Assembly: GCA_951799445.1 (NCBI GenBank)
Contig: OX637288.1
Coordinates: 31,413,288 to 31,477,287 of the forward strand
Length of the DNA stretch: 64,000 nt
Reading direction: 5' to 3'
From: Pseudisothecium myosuroides
Taxonomy: Eukaryota > Streptophyta > Bryopsida > Hypnales > Lembophyllaceae
Position numbers and translations under genes: made by a program. The notes below the pieces were generated by a model, which searched no databases, had not been told where the DNA came from, and saw nothing but the letters and a program-made list of their open reading frames with translations. This document shows, piece after piece, positions 1 through 12,341 of this stretch; position 1 is the stretch's first letter, and each line of letters starts with the position of its first letter.

Positions 1-292
1 GGCCAGAGATGTTATTTAATAATGTATTTTCATGTTACCATACGTAACCTCAATGATAAGATCCAATTCCATCGTGTTTAATCAAGAGTCTAGAAAGGAC
101 AACACAACGTTACAGAAGGAAAAAAATCATGAGATATAACCATGCCTTAATTATCCCATTGCAACCTCCATAAAAATTGGCTTCATTGAGGTCATGCTTA
201 TGGATTGATTTTGGTCAGGAGGATTTTTATTCTGTTCTTCAATTCTAATTTCAAAAGTACAGCAATGATGGGAAGTGGTTGCCACAATTTAC

Positions 293-3062
293 CCGTCAGC
301 GATTTTGCACAGATCTTTTCGCTGGTCATCTCTCCAGCCTACTTCAGTGAAGTCTGTCATGGACAAAGTCACGGTCATCGGCAAGAAAATTTAATTAGCT
401 TAAGCAATAAGATGACGACATTGAAGAAGGTACACTTTCGTACCCATAAACAATACGTTTGGATTATAAGACAGACCATATTGATCATTTCTGATCATGA
501 TGCTCAGGATTCAATTCAGGATTGTGAGCCAAATTGAGGACCACTTTCGATGAATATTACAGTTTTAGACTTACCAGCACCAGTGATCACGGTATTTTTA
601 AACGATGTGTTACCGGTTACCAAAGCTCCCTCCAGATTGGCATTGGTCAAGTTTGCCTGTACAGTTGATCGTGCAAGCAGGAATCAACTTCTCGTGCTCA
701 ATACACAAACGATCTCCACAATACAACTCCTCTAACATTAAATCCGCTGGTAATTCAACCTTCAGAAATCCACATCTGACCTCACATTCAAATATGTCTA
801 CTGAATAGTCTACTTAACAAGCTCAGTTACAGAAGAGTATCACTCCCAAATGATGCCCAGAAGTAACAGGAATATATACCCTCTGAACATTTGCTAATGA
901 GAAGTCACACCCCCGGAGGTCTGCGTCAGTAAGATCAGCTCCTAAAAAACAACACAAGTCTCATAAGCCCACAAAAACATACATCCACAAAATCAAAAGT
1001 GCATCACATTGAGAGGATCTTGGATTTTAGTCGGGGTTAAAAGCCGCGTGCTAGAAGGGGCTCACATACTATAAAGGGGTTAATCTACTGATTTTTAACG
1101 CTTGAAATCACTTCAAAATTAGCTCTAACTAATAGTTGAAATCCTCCCAGAGTCATGTATTAATGCAACGACATTCTTGATCTTGTCTGAAAAATCTACT
1201 GAAAGGGCGGCGAATGCAATTACCAGTCAAGTCCGAGTCGAAAAAACTAGCACCTAGAAGCTTTGCCCCTTTAAAGTTTGCTTGCCGCAATATGGACTGC
1301 ATGTAACAAAACATATGAAATTTAGTAATGATAAACACTCTCTTATTTGTGATAATCATAAGAAAATAGAATATGAAGAAATGTAATTTTTAATGAGATG
1401 TAGAGTCAAACGAGACGATTACAATGACATTACCGTCTTGAAGTCTTGTTTGATCAATGTTTGGCCACTGAAGTCTCTTCCTGACAAGTCTTGCCCACGT
1501 GTCACCTCTTGACCATATGGACCGCCACCCTGCAAAACCACACAGTCCACTAATTATATCAGAAATGGCATTCAAAATTCTTTAGCACACAAAATTTCAC
1601 AAATAAGCAGTTGGTCATGATACCATTTGGATACGGGTTGCAATTCGGTGTCTTTATCTTACAATATGATTCATTGCAAGTTTAACCAAGTCTGCCTTGT
1701 CAAGCAATGGTATTATAAAACCAGATAGTACACCACACACGCCATTAACTGTAGATCACAGTAATTACAAGAGGCCACAGTAACATATGTTCTCCAAATT
1801 TAAAAGTTAAAGATTTCGACCTCTTTAGAAGCTGTAAAATAACTTACAACCTCCTTGAACAAAATTGTTGGAAGGCACATTAATAATTCATTCAATGCAA
1901 CTGCACACCCAGAGTATGGTGTGTTGACTGTAGTAGAATGGTATCAAATCATTGGGGTTGACTTACCCTAAAGGCAAGCGCAGGGTCTGGAGCTGAGTAA
2001 CACAGTGAAGCTGCTGCAAGGGCAACGAGACTAGCACGTCCAAACCTTTGCAACCCTGCAAATTCATAATCTCGTTCCGTGTACTCAACCTGTTCATAAC
2101 AAAAACTCAATTAAATTTTATCTCAAAAGCTGAACAAGGACCCAAATGGAAACCGCTTGCAAACTGGAGGAGAGAAACTCAGTTACAATCCTTCATTGAC
2201 TCTGATTATTCTACTTGGTTACTGAATTGCCGCAAAAGAGTTTCTAATACCAGAAGCGTCATTACAACCAGTGAAATCGAATATGGCTCGATTAATACTT
2301 ATTCTTTTTCTACAGAACATGTTGAATCCTCATTGTTGAATTCTGAATTTATAGCAACATTTTAGTAACATTCATAACATTCTTGAAGAGCTGGCTCAAA
2401 CATCTCTAAGCCAATCGTTGATTTCAAAAAAAGGGTATCCTTACCCCTTTCGAGATCAATTGCAAGCTCATCTAAGTCTTAATTTCTCTAGCTCTATCTG
2501 GCAGTTCTCTACTCAGGCAACCAATAAAAAGTAATTTCTCACAATAAACTCATTCCCCATTAACAACTAACTGTAACTAAATTCCTTTTCTTTTCAATCT
2601 AAGATCTACAACAGAGAAGGGCGAGTTGTCATAACTATCCAAAGAATGTTACTATCCAAACAATAAGATCCTCAAAAACCACCCAAACGCAATCACCGAT
2701 TACAACCTTAAGTCTTTTTGCAAAAACATCTGACATTCACTGGCATTGCTGATACAACACATTCACCCATTGAAAACACACTCAAACTGGAAAACGGCAC
2801 TTAGCAATTCAGAGAAACCCTAATATGCACCCACCTCTCTAGACTTCTCATCAGCTTCTTTATAATAAAGATTCTCGTCCACACTTCTGGAGGTCGCCAA
2901 ATACGTTGTGCCCGGAGACGAAGACGAAGACGAAGACGAGGACGAAGGTTGTGCAGCATTGCTTGTCAATTGCACACTGGAAGGCGCAGCAGCAGTGGAG
3001 CCATCGGCTCCATGAATGAGCGCCCTCAAAGCTGACAAACAAATAGTGGGAAGAGCAGCCAT
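293..3062 (-). CDS. TL20.3: Thylakoid lumen pentapeptide-repeat protein, TL20.3-like (3' end beyond window)
   Basis: Seven exons read on the minus strand: 3062-2835, 2089-1967, 1529-1434, 1296-1224, 941-880, 656-575 and 353-293, all with GT..AG borders and matching phases. They give 241 codons plus 2 nt; the last exon must lie left of base 1. The start is the ATG at 3062 (MAALPTICLSALRALIH), a serine/alanine-rich chloroplast transit peptide containing a 10-Ser run. Exon 2 carries a hydrophobic lumen-targeting segment ending PDPALA|FR, a typical thylakoid processing site near residue 115. Exons 3-6 encode A(N/D)LxxAxL pentapeptide repeats (QANFKGAKLLGASFFDSDLT, ADLTDADLRGCDFSLANV, ANLTNANLEGA), and exon 7 has WRDDQRKDLCKIADG. 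From memory this arrangement matches Arabidopsis At1g12250 (TL20.3). Pentapeptide repeats fold as a right-handed beta helix; the biochemical role is not established. It is divergently arranged with UTP23. Confidence 0.88.
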
Positions 3063-3458
3063 GGACAAGTGCTGTGTTCCCCCTGTTGTGCGGTTCTGCA
3101 ATCTCTCTACAACTGGAATTATTCGCAACTAAAATGGAACTTACAAAAGAAGGGAATGCTGGAATTTCTGGTTGGAGAGAGCGATGAACAATTGAGAGGA
3201 GCAAGCAAAATGCGGATTTGAAATCGGAAGAGCAAAGCTGCGCAAATGGGTCCTGTATAGAAGTTGGGGTGGATAAGGAGTTTTGCTGATAGGGCAGATA
3301 AGCCACGAGTCCCTCTTTAATATCACATCACGGCTTTCTTTTTCTGGGCCTACATACTTTTTCACTTTACTTTTGAGGAGGTTGCTCCATTGTGGAACTG
3401 AAGCAGCTGATGTCATAAATTCGGAGTACAAACGAGAATGTATCAGCCCTGAATTTCA

Positions 3459-3823
3459 GAGCATCGCCACCCTTGCCCTGGATTGCTCCCTGGCCGCTCA
3501 AATCCAGGGCCCGGGCTCTGAAATTGCCCCCACTCTTGCCCCAAATTCCAAAAGTTAAAGTCCGGCCCCGCTCAAATATGTCATCAACCCGCAATCCTCC
3601 AGGGCCTGCTCTCCTTCTCTCCAAGCTTGGATTCTCCTTGTCTGACAATGTTTTTTTCTCCTTTTAGAAAAGTTGGAGCACTATAGCAATTCCCACCAAT
3701 GAGAATGCAAAGTTATTGGAGATATGGAGAACAAGGGTGGGGAAGGTGGAGCCCGGAAGGAGAATGGAGCCCGCAACAAGCCATATTGTGAGGCTAGTAT
3801 TCAGAGCAAGGGTGGCGATGCTC
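3459..3823. repeat. MITE-like inverted repeat between two divergent genes
   Basis: The ends form an inverted repeat starting GAGCATCGCCACCCTTGC, with about 22 of 25 positions pairing (left 3459, right end 3823). No clear target duplication is seen. The interior is GC-richer than its surroundings. GAGCATC-type ends recall the Harbinger-like element at 28121. It lies in the roughly 1-kb divergent promoter region of the TL20.3-like gene and UTP23, so it may contribute promoter sequence. Confidence 0.6.
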
Positions 3824-4104
3824 TGAGGCTTTAGTCACCTCCGAGGGACGTAATAGGCTACCTATGATACAGCCGTGACATGAACGCCGTAACCGTTCAA
3901 TTGAGGTTGGTCCCAGGGTCGAATCCGTTCCGCTTAGCTCAAACTTCTTCGCGTCCTTTTTCGTTCAAGAACTGATATGACCCAAGATCGTAGCCAAATT
4001 GATGAGAGACGGAGACGGAGCTGAACCCTAAGTGTGCAAGTATTCGTGAATTGCACTGCAGAGAGCTTCACAAGGTTTTTGCGGTGTTAAGATAATAGCA
4101 AGCA

Positions 4105-7021
4105 ATGAGGGTTAAGAAGCAGAAACAGTTGCGACGTCATGTGAGCTTCTACAAGACCTGTTTCGGATTCCGGGAGCCTTTCAAAGTGCTCTGCGACGGC
4201 ACTTTTGTGCATTACAATCTCACGCAACGACTTGGGGGTTTGCAAGATTCTCTCTCGGCTATTCTTGGCGCTCCTGCCAAGCCTCTCGTCACCAGGTTTG
4301 TCTTTCGTCACCAGGTTTGTCTTTTGGAATGTTCGATTTTTCGGCTATGGATTTGGTAGTATTAGGTTTTCGGTTTGAAGTTTTATGGAGTTTTGTGCAT
4401 TGGGGTGAATCGCAGGTGTGTAGTCGCGGAGCTGAAGAGACTCGGCGAGGCGTATTCTGGATCTGCACTTGCAGCTCGGCGTCTTGATTTGATCAAGTAG
4501 GGTTCTATCCCAATTCTGATTTCTGTAATTGCTCGTGATGTTCTGTTTAGGGTTTACGATGCTGGGTTTAAGGGTTTAGGGTTTAGGGTTTCATTGTGAT
4601 TGAGGAGTCTGTTGGATGCGTTATTGGAAATTTAGGGTTTACATGCACTGTTAGGGGTTTAATTGTCAGTAGTTGTGATCTAGGAGGTGGATGGATGGAA
4701 GATGGGAAATTTCCGTTTTCTTAGTGTAAGCTTGAATGAATAACTTAAACCAGAACAGCAGTACAAATGCCTTATTGGTTTTATTTGAAACCCTAGCTAG
4801 AAAACTTGAATCAGTCACTGTAATTCAAAGATTGAGAATCAAAACATGGATAAGGCTTCTTGGAAGTGCATATTCTTGAAATCCTTCCAAGTGAACATGG
4901 ATAAGTGCCTTCACTTGCAGGATTTTTGCCTAGAAATTTAAAAATGCGAACTGGTCGCTGGCTCTCTGTAGGCTGTTTGCGTGTTCACCGCGCACCTGCG
5001 ATTTTTTCCTGCGATCTAAATGCTTTGAATTAGGTGGCGTATTTTAGCCATTAGAAGTGCATTTTCATCATTAGAAGTGCATTTTCAGTAGCTTTCGAAC
5101 TTGATATCTTCCATTACATTTGATTGAGAATTGAGCAGGATGTCTTCCGTTTGAAATTTTAAAGCAACAATTGATTATGTCATCTCTGGTCACCAGGGCC
5201 TTTTCTACCCGCTATTCCAGTTTAGTTGTCAGAAGCTGTGATCGAGAAGTTAACTGAATGGGATATTGAAACTTCTCTTGTTTAGGGCCAATTTAGGGAT
5301 AATTTGTCAGAGTCTGTGATTGAGGAGTTGGTTCAATGGGAAATTGAGAAATTTCTTTGTTTGCATTATTGCTGGTTTGCGTAAAACATCTGTTTTGCGT
5401 AAAATCGAGAAAGTGTACCATATGATTATAGTCTGTGGCATTGGTAGGTGTGAACATGAGCCTTTTCTCTCAGCAGCAGAGTGTGTGTCTGCTTTGGTGG
5501 ATAGTCACAATGAGGAGCACTATTTCGTGGCTACACAGGATTTGGACTTGCGAAAGCGACTTCGCAAGGTGTGTACTCTAACAGATTCCTTGTTTTTTTC
5601 CCCTTTTTCAGTATGTGCACCATTAGTACGAGCCCTTCTAGGGGAGACTACAAACACGGCTATATGTCTCGTAATGGTGGTGGAGGGTTTAACTTGTATT
5701 CTACTGATTCTAGGTTCATGGCGGGGCTCTCATATATGCAAACAATACATCACTTGTTTTGGAGCCCCCTTCAGACACGCAAAAACAGTATGCCAAGATG
5801 GGTGAGCTGGAACGAAACCGTTTGAGTGAGCGCGAGAAACACTTACTAAGACTGCGACAAGAGAAGAAAGAAGAGGAGGATGGTGTAAAAGGAAGTGATG
5901 TTGCTGCTGCCGATGGCTCAGTTTTGCCTGTGGAGCAAAAGAAGAAGGTTAGGAGGGGCCAGAATCCCCTTGGAGCGGCAAATCGACCGGTATTCAAAAG
6001 GAAACGTGTTAAGGTGCTCATCGTTTTCAGACTTGGCAATGGCATGGGTGTTTTGAACCTTGATTATGTCTTCACCAGGGTTAGGGTTATGTCTTCCTAT
6101 AGTGTTGGAGTGGGATCAAGCAAGGGTTGTGAGCAGTAGTTGGAGTAATCTTGATAATGTGTACTGCTTCCATGCTGAGGACCTAATCACAGATTCATCA
6201 TGGTTGCGGGTGACTGCGATTGGCTGCTTCACTTCAATTCTATATAGTCTGTCACATTCACTAATAGAGAATCCACATTGAAGTGAAATAATCTTGAGTA
6301 GCAATTAATGTATAGTCTCAATTCACCGTAAAGTAAGGGAGAGGTTCCATTCCCCATACAGGTGAACTTTGAACCTTTTTCTACACAATTCTAGATACTT
6401 GCACCATCTTAAATTTCACTCCTTTATTTTCTGTTAAATTAAAAATCAAGTGCACAAAACTAAATGTCAATAGATTGAATATTTTCTATGATAAATTGTA
6501 ACTGACCGATGTTTCTTAACAGGGACCCAATCCTCTATCGTGTAAGAAGAAGACGAAGATTAAAGGGGAACAGAAAAGCACTGAACAGGTCAGTCATAAG
6601 GCTCTTTTGCTCATCTTTGTTGGTAGTATCTTTTTTGTTAGTGCTTCATTTTTAGTCGGGCCTTTGCAACCCGAAGTATCTTTTTTAGTAAAGATTCGTG
6701 ATTACTGATTCTCTTAGTGACACGGGGCATGCTTTCTGAGCTTAAATTGGTTGAATTTGGTTTGTATATTGACGGATGACATAATCGGGGTGAGCATCTT
6801 TACTGTTTAGTTATTCAGCGTCGTATGAAAATATACTGTGGAGGTCGAGAAATAGTGTTGTTTACACGATGCGGTTCTGATTGCTTTTCCAAAAGCAGAA
6901 TTCGGCTGCAACTAATGTTGGAGTTGAGGCTCAGGAGAAAAAGAAAAAGACTAGACGAAGGCGGAACAAGTCATCACAAAACGAAGGACCACAGACAGTT
7001 GGTAACTTAATTGCATCATAG
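4105..7021 (+). CDS. UTP23: rRNA-processing protein UTP23 (PIN-like domain)
   Basis: Six exons: 4105-4295, 4416-4496, 5448-5568, 5714-6013, 6523-6588 and 6899-7021. Phases join perfectly and give 293 aa, close to the usual family length. The N-terminus MRVKKQKQLRRHVSFYKTC, followed by FGFREPFKVLCDGTFVHYN, is the family hallmark. The degenerate PIN fold continues with CVVAELKRLG, CEHEPFLSAAECV and HYFVATQDLDLRKRLRK. Residues after HGGALIYANNTSLVLEPPS run into a charged helix (KMGELERNRLSEREKHLL), then the FKRKRVKGPNPLSCKKK motif and a Lys/Arg-rich tail ending NLIAS. UTP23 is a small-subunit processome factor needed for early 18S rRNA cleavages and for snR30/U17 snoRNA release; it acts in the nucleolus. 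Intron 2 contains a telomere-like tract. An apparent ORF in intron 3 and exon 3 is explained by retained intron sequence. Confidence 0.93.
4564..4591 (+). other. Interstitial telomere-like tract (TTTAGGG units)
   Basis: About four imperfect units of GGGTTTA lie in intron 2 of UTP23, soon after the splice donor. TTTAGGG is the common plant telomere repeat. Short teloboxes are known in promoters and first introns of plant ribosome-biogenesis and translation genes, so this may be a regulatory telobox cluster rather than a healed break. Confidence 0.7.
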
Positions 7022-7510
7022 TTTTTTTTAACTCTGCGCCAGGATTACTATGATGCCTCAGTTATTAGAGAGTACTCTAGCTGGAAAGCAAATTTTTGTA
7101 GAAACACGTAGGGCACTAGATAAGCTTGGGATCAGTGTTTTCTGTCTCCACCAAGGTAAGAGAAAACCTATTGAGATCCTTTCAATACGAACGGAGTTGA
7201 CAGGTAGACATACACTGACTGCTTTAATTGAGTTGGTATTTGCATCATCTTCTTTGAGAGGGCTATACAACTTTCTTGTGTGCATGAACACTGAAAGTGC
7301 TAGCACAAAAGTTTTGGTTTACAAAGGATTACTTTGGAGAGAAGTTTAACCCAAAGGGTATTAGATTGTCCTAAAATACAAGGTGAGTTCTAGTGTAAGT
7401 TTGTTTGTAACATTTCCACTCAAATGTGTTTGTGTTTTAGACATTGCATAGGAATTAATCACTAGTTTCTTGAGGGTAAAACCGCATCAACATCTCTTGC
7501 ATGTTGGTAC
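7022..7510. other. UTP23 3' flank, no gene seen
   Basis: Downstream sequence of UTP23, probably including its 3' UTR. The open frames here lack protein-like composition and homologues that I recognise. Confidence 0.5.
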
Positions 7511-7783
7511 TAAGGTAGGTACACCCAAATGTGCCACTAACCTTAAACCACCATCTTTATTCTGTGTACATCTCCAAAATCAATTCTGTACCTGCGTGGA
7601 AGAAACTATTTTAGAACCAAACTTTGTTCCTAAATAACTTTCGCATACAGTATCCAAATGCCATGTTCTCTGGTGCGGTGGAACCTCCTTTCACTTGCCA
7701 ACAAGAACATACGAAAATTTGACCAGTCTAATAGTAACTAGGCTCAGTAGCAAAAAGAGGCGTTTTGGGCGGTACCCACCTTA
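7511..7783. repeat. TA-flanked MITE, family M1, copy 1
   Basis: About 273 bp with ends TAAGGTAGGTACACCC and (reversed) TAAGGTGGGTACCGCCC. A second copy at 48522-48790 is about 85% alike by eye over the full length, which defines it as an interspersed repeat. If TA is the target duplication, the element proper starts AGGT. Superfamily unassigned. Confidence 0.7.
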
Positions 7784-8250
7784 TGTTCACAACACAAGGG
7801 AAACTCCATAGACTGCTTGGGTTTGCTCCCGGATAGATAATGGAGGTTAATGTGACGTATCCTAAAGTCCAAAGAGCGTACTATCATCAATCTTATAAGA
7901 ACTTCATAAGGTACGACAACAGGAGAGAAGTTCTCTCAGAGAACCACAGCACATATGGAGATGCATACAGGGAATACACAGAAAGCCCATGGAAAATACA
8001 CAAATTCTATTGACCAACTGTAAAATTTGCAAATTTGCAACTGTAAATGCCAGCAGAAGCAGACTGATCCCCACAAAATAGTACAGAGTACTCCGTATTT
8101 ACAACAACCCCTGTACAAATCCTTTGAACTGGAGATCTGGAGCTCTGGCACAAATCTCATAAAACTCACACTTCAGGTGTATCTCACACTTGTAGGTGCC
8201 TCGTATCTAGTTTTTCTTATAGGTGTATCACACTTAAATTCCATGCTGCG

Positions 8251-10310
8251 TCACTTAGGAACGCTCCTCATAGCCCTGCAGGTTGGCTTGTGAAACCGCC
8301 AGTCTGCAACTTGGCACTCACGTCCGCAGTAGTTGATCGATTTGCACCCGGCGCACAATTTTAATTTCACGTCCACCTTGCGACAAACTGCACAAGCATC
8401 AGATGCCGGGGAGACAACAGTAGCTCGAATTTCTTGGAGAAACTCTTCTCTACAGTCACATTCAGAGAGGGTCCGTAGGGGTACAATGAACGACGGACGG
8501 ACAAATTTCTGCCTTGGTTTCCATCGTTTGTCGTGCTCAGAGATGACGCTTTTCGAAAGAAGACGCTCGTGAGCTTGAAGGACCTGCGACAATTGAATGG
8601 GAGTTCAGATCCGCAACAAACTAATGAATAATGGCCCTTGACCTCCAAAATCCTTATTTGAAATGTTGTTTACTTTTTACCTAGTCTATATCTTTGTACA
8701 AATACATTATTTATCTGGATTTCAGCAAATTGGTTGAGAAAGAAATGAATGAACTGGTTGATTTTTATAAAGAAAGGCAACAGAGAAAATGCTTTGCGAA
8801 GGAGCAAAAGACGTTGCATTCGTTGACAACAAGTGTACATAAATGATAAGATCTGTTATACCTGACATACGAAATGAATTTGGTTCTTGGTTCCCAAACA
8901 AATCCGAATCTTGCCTTTTGGTTGCTGCTCGAGAAGATCCGATAAATTTTTCTCACTGTCTCTGTGTGCATCTTCCTTATCCATGAACGTATACTCGACC
9001 TGAAACACATTCCATGTAAGCAATAAAAAGACGTCTGATCATCACACTTACTATGATAATTAAAACCAGAATTTCAGAATGCTAAAATAAACCCTTAATC
9101 CTGAACGTAGATAAACAATCTACATTCAGACTTGTTTAATGTCACAGACTAGGTGTCCATACTCCGCGTGATTATACGGAGTTCTGTAACATTGTGATAA
9201 TGAAGAGTTGCATGTTAAAGTTATTGACATTGAAGAAATTCGTACTTGCAGGCCCAGGAGTCAACAAGGTTGAAAGTGAAGTTCTAATTCGTTTCATAGT
9301 TATCAATTTCCTTACTATCACATCTGTATTCAACTTTTGTGACATTGCAAAGTATGATAGTGAGAGTACGAAATGAGTTTTGCACTGCGTGTCTCTCTTC
9401 TCTTCTGTTGAGTGAGCTCCAACAAAGGATGTGTGATTAGAGAAGGTGGGAAGTGATGGGAGATGATAGGATGTCATAGAAGAAGGTGAGAGAAGAAAGG
9501 ATGTGATATTCGAAAGTAAAGGAGAAAGACCAGAGGATGTATGTGATACTAGAGAAGGTGATATTCCAGAGGTAGGTTTGTGCAGAGGATTGAGTGCACG
9601 TCCATTTCTTTACCTGGAACAGAACTGTTTCCTTATCTCCCTTAGAAACAGCCTCCGCGTTGGCTTTGAGCCAACGCAGCGCTTTGATACGCACAACCAA
9701 CCCCACCCTCTGCTCCTCCTCCCTCAAACCACTATGCGCATGCCCTGCTCCACCGCTTCCGCCAAGACACGAAAGAACACGCGGCATCCCAGAAAGTCGT
9801 CCGTGTCCAACGGAGGCTCCGTGAGACTCACCGCGCCACCGCAGCCCAACAAATATGATAGCTCCCATCAATATCAACTCCTTTTTTTTAACTAAGAAAG
9901 GGGTCCAACCAACAATTTGATGTCACTTCTCCTACTTACAAGTAATGCCAATCCATTTGAACTATGTTACAAAATTGGTCAAACCTGGGCTCCTGCGACA
10001 TCAAGGTCTGGATCTCCCGCATGCTCATGGTGGTGAAGTAGGGCTTCATGAGAGGGGAGCGTCGGTCTCCCAACTGCCGGTAAGCAATGCTGTCGTCCCG
10101 GACCTCGGAGTAGGCGATCTCGGGCAATGCCGTGGGGTTGAATCCCTGCTCTGGAATGTCCAAGTCTTCGTGGCATTCGCTGAAGACGAGGAACTTCGCG
10201 AATGGGGCATGGAGATTGTTTTCAGATGCATGGCTGAGATGGGGAATCACCTCGTCCAGGCCTAGCTTCTGGACGGCGCGATGATGACTGGAGAGCCGTG
10301 GTTCAGCCAT
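8251..10310 (-). CDS. MYND zinc-finger protein, with possible frame breaks in exon 2
   Basis: Exon 1, 10310-9940, starts MAEPRLSSHHRAVQKLGLDE and ends at a consensus donor (phase 2). The penultimate exon is 8999-8862 (VEYTFMDKEDAHRD) and the last is 8583-8251; these join in frame. The last exon ends in a clear MYND finger: CAVCRKVDVKLKLCAGCKS followed by INYCGRECQVADWRFHKPTC, giving Cys pairs plus His/Cys ligands. MYND fingers bind proline-rich peptides in partner proteins. Exon 2 (about 9892-9614) is unclear. Protein-like stretches occur successively in all three frames (DIDGSYHICWAAVA, then LTEPPLDTDDFLGCRVFF, then VVRIKALRWLKANAEAVSKG), with stops between. No acceptor joins exon 1 to exon 2 in frame. 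This means either small indels (decay or assembly error) or unusual splicing. A 5' leader with introns probably continues to about 10.9 kb. Confidence 0.62.
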
Positions 10311-11195
10311 GGTGCGAGTCAAACTCGATCTCCTGCACGCAAGCAAAAAATGAAGAAATCAAAAACCCTAAACCCCCCATGGAATTGGCGCACAACGGAA
10401 ACCTCGTATCAATCTCATAAGAAAATTAAAAGCTCCTCTAAGTGAAAACCACCATTTGAAAGAATGTGATTCTAAATTCATACTTGACGTGAGAAGAGAT
10501 CGGACAACCACGAAACAATACACCTACAAGCGCGCACCACGCAGTCAAATCTGGAAAGAGCTCGATCGATCGTGAACCAATCTCCACGGTGCTTGCCTGG
10601 CTAAGGGACTTGAATCCAGTGTTCTTGTAATCAGATAGATGTGTTCAATTCTTGTAATCACTCCGTCTGCTTTAGGACGACACATGCATGCACACAATAC
10701 GAGAGCCACTGGATGATGCGCCACCTCCGAGAAGCGCACGTGGCGGCGATTACGAGGATTACAAGCAATTACGAAGGTTAGCTATGGAGCATGAAGAGTG
10801 CAAATCAAGTAATGAGAACAGTACATACTAACCGCAATTTTCGAAGCTAACTCCCTGGAAGCTAGGCAAGCTGGGTGATGATTGTGTTGAGAGCTCGATT
10901 ATTAGTTGACGACAGTGAGTGGATTTGAAGGTGCTGGTGCTGGAGCGGGAGCTGAGCAGCCCCAATGCAGCGCGAGAGACGAATCGGAGAAACTGATGCG
11001 TGGCAATCTGGCGTCGATAAGCCGGCGCTGTAATATGGGAGCGTTATGGGCCCGGGCTAAAATAGACAGACTGTGAATTGAAATGGCGGCGCAACTAAAT
11101 GCACCCCCGGTATTTTATTAGAAAAGTACCTGATTGTTTCATAATTATCTACAGTACTTATCATCACAATGAGACCAGCATGAACTTTTGGGGTG
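10311..11195. other. 5' flank and probable leader introns of the MYND gene
   Basis: GC-richer sequence upstream of the MYND start, holding AAACCCTAAACC just before exon 1 (telobox-like on the minus strand) and several purine-rich stretches. No separate gene is recognised. Confidence 0.45.
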
Positions 11196-11456
11196 GAGCC
11201 TAAAGTAGTGCGACGAGCCTCCTGCGGAGGCTGTTTTGCCCCCCCGTTTTACCCCTGGGAAAATGCTGGAATTTTTTTTTTATTTGCAAGGCATGATAAA
11301 ATTTGTAAATTTTGAGTTCATATTTGCAATCGAAGGCCCCAAATTGGCTAGGAGAGGTCTAGAACATACCCTTGAGACGGCACAAAATAGGGGGTCTTTT
11401 TTTTTAATTCACCCCTAGCTTACTTCCGCAAGAGGCTTGTTGCACTACTTTAGGCT
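11196..11456. repeat. MITE with 25-30 bp terminal inverted repeats (family M3)
   Basis: Ends read GAGCCTAAAGTAGTGC and inverse, with the match continuing through CGACGAGCC/CAACAAGCC. The interior (11275-11400) is similar to the interior of 31478-31673, but the outer ends differ. No clear target duplication. Confidence 0.7.
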
Positions 11457-11993
11457 CAACCAACTTTCGGCCTCCAACAATCATCTGGAACAATGAACAA
11501 GGAGATCCGGTTGCTACTGTAGTAGATAATCAGCCGAGTGAAATCAGTAAATTCCCGTCATAATTAACCAAACGAAAAATTAGGAGTACAGCAAAATAAT
11601 GAACCACACATAACATTCAGTAGTTCATGTTAGTAGTACCTGCAGCTGGATGGAATGATGCGGTTTATACCACATCATCTCATCCGGCGGATGAGATGAT
11701 GTGGAATATTGTACAGAAAATCAATATCTACAAATATAAGTGGTAGGTTTGTCAAAAAATTGAAAGAGGAGATAAACAGTCGCAAGCTGCCTACGTGGTA
11801 GCAAAAATAGTAAAAGGTATATCAGTATTCATACAATACCAATCAGGGCGGCTTTAGTCCACTCAGTTCAATTAATAATCGCCAAATCTCTTTACAATAC
11901 TAGCTTATTAGCTTCTTCGCCACCATTGACCGACTGCAACTTGGGATTCAATATGATTTTTTGGGTTTGAACAATGCTTACATTCAATCACTT
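11457..11993. other. Intergenic, nothing recognised
   Basis: AT-rich sequence. A short hairpin around 11665-11705 (ACATCATCTCATCCGGCGGATGAGATGATGT type, arms of about 15 bp) is the only structure visible. Confidence 0.5.
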
Positions 11994-12004
11994 AACTTAA
12001 TACA

Positions 12005-12309
12005 ATTTTTTCTTCTTCTTTTTTTGGTTGGGAAAGAACGGTGGCCATTAAAAGATCCAAAAGGGAGAAAAGGTACACTAGTCCGGCTCACACGGACGTC
12101 TTAACCTGCAAGGCAGGTTAAGCGACAAGTGCCATGCGGGCTTGTGCAAAGAACCAGAACAAAAGACATTGTTCTTACACTAAGTGTCTTTGAAGTTCTC
12201 ATAGAGAGAGCTATGTCTGTCTTTGCTACATCGACTGTAAAAAGTAAGAGTGTGGTTTATGTGGGCCATCCCGGCTTGGATGGTATCCTGCCAAGCTAAA
12301 ATGAAAATG
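12005..12309 (-). mobile_element. Poly(A)-tailed retroposon (SINE or truncated LINE)
   Basis: A T/C-rich tract at 12005-12025 (an A-rich tail on the minus strand) and an exact 11-bp direct repeat, AACTTAATACA, at 11994-12004 and 12310-12320 bracket the unit. This is the structure of target-primed reverse transcription. The body is about 300 bp, GC-richer than its surroundings, with no obvious pol III A and B boxes. It lies just before the TTAA element that starts at 12342. Confidence 0.75.
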
Positions 12310-12341
12310 AACTTAATACAGCTTTGATTCCCAATTCTTAA

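Noticed and set aside
1..292. Last exon of the TL20.3-like gene within the window
   Set aside because: A weak acceptor near base 100 gives only GLLIKHDG and a stop, unlike the expected C-terminus; the true exon is more likely beyond base 1.
3141..3667. Several open frames on both strands upstream of the TL20.3-like gene
   Set aside because: They fall in the promoter interval and the MITE at 3459-3823, with no conserved protein.
5320..5805. 161-codon frame overlapping UTP23 exon 3
   Set aside because: It reads through intron sequence on either side of the real exon 5448-5568.
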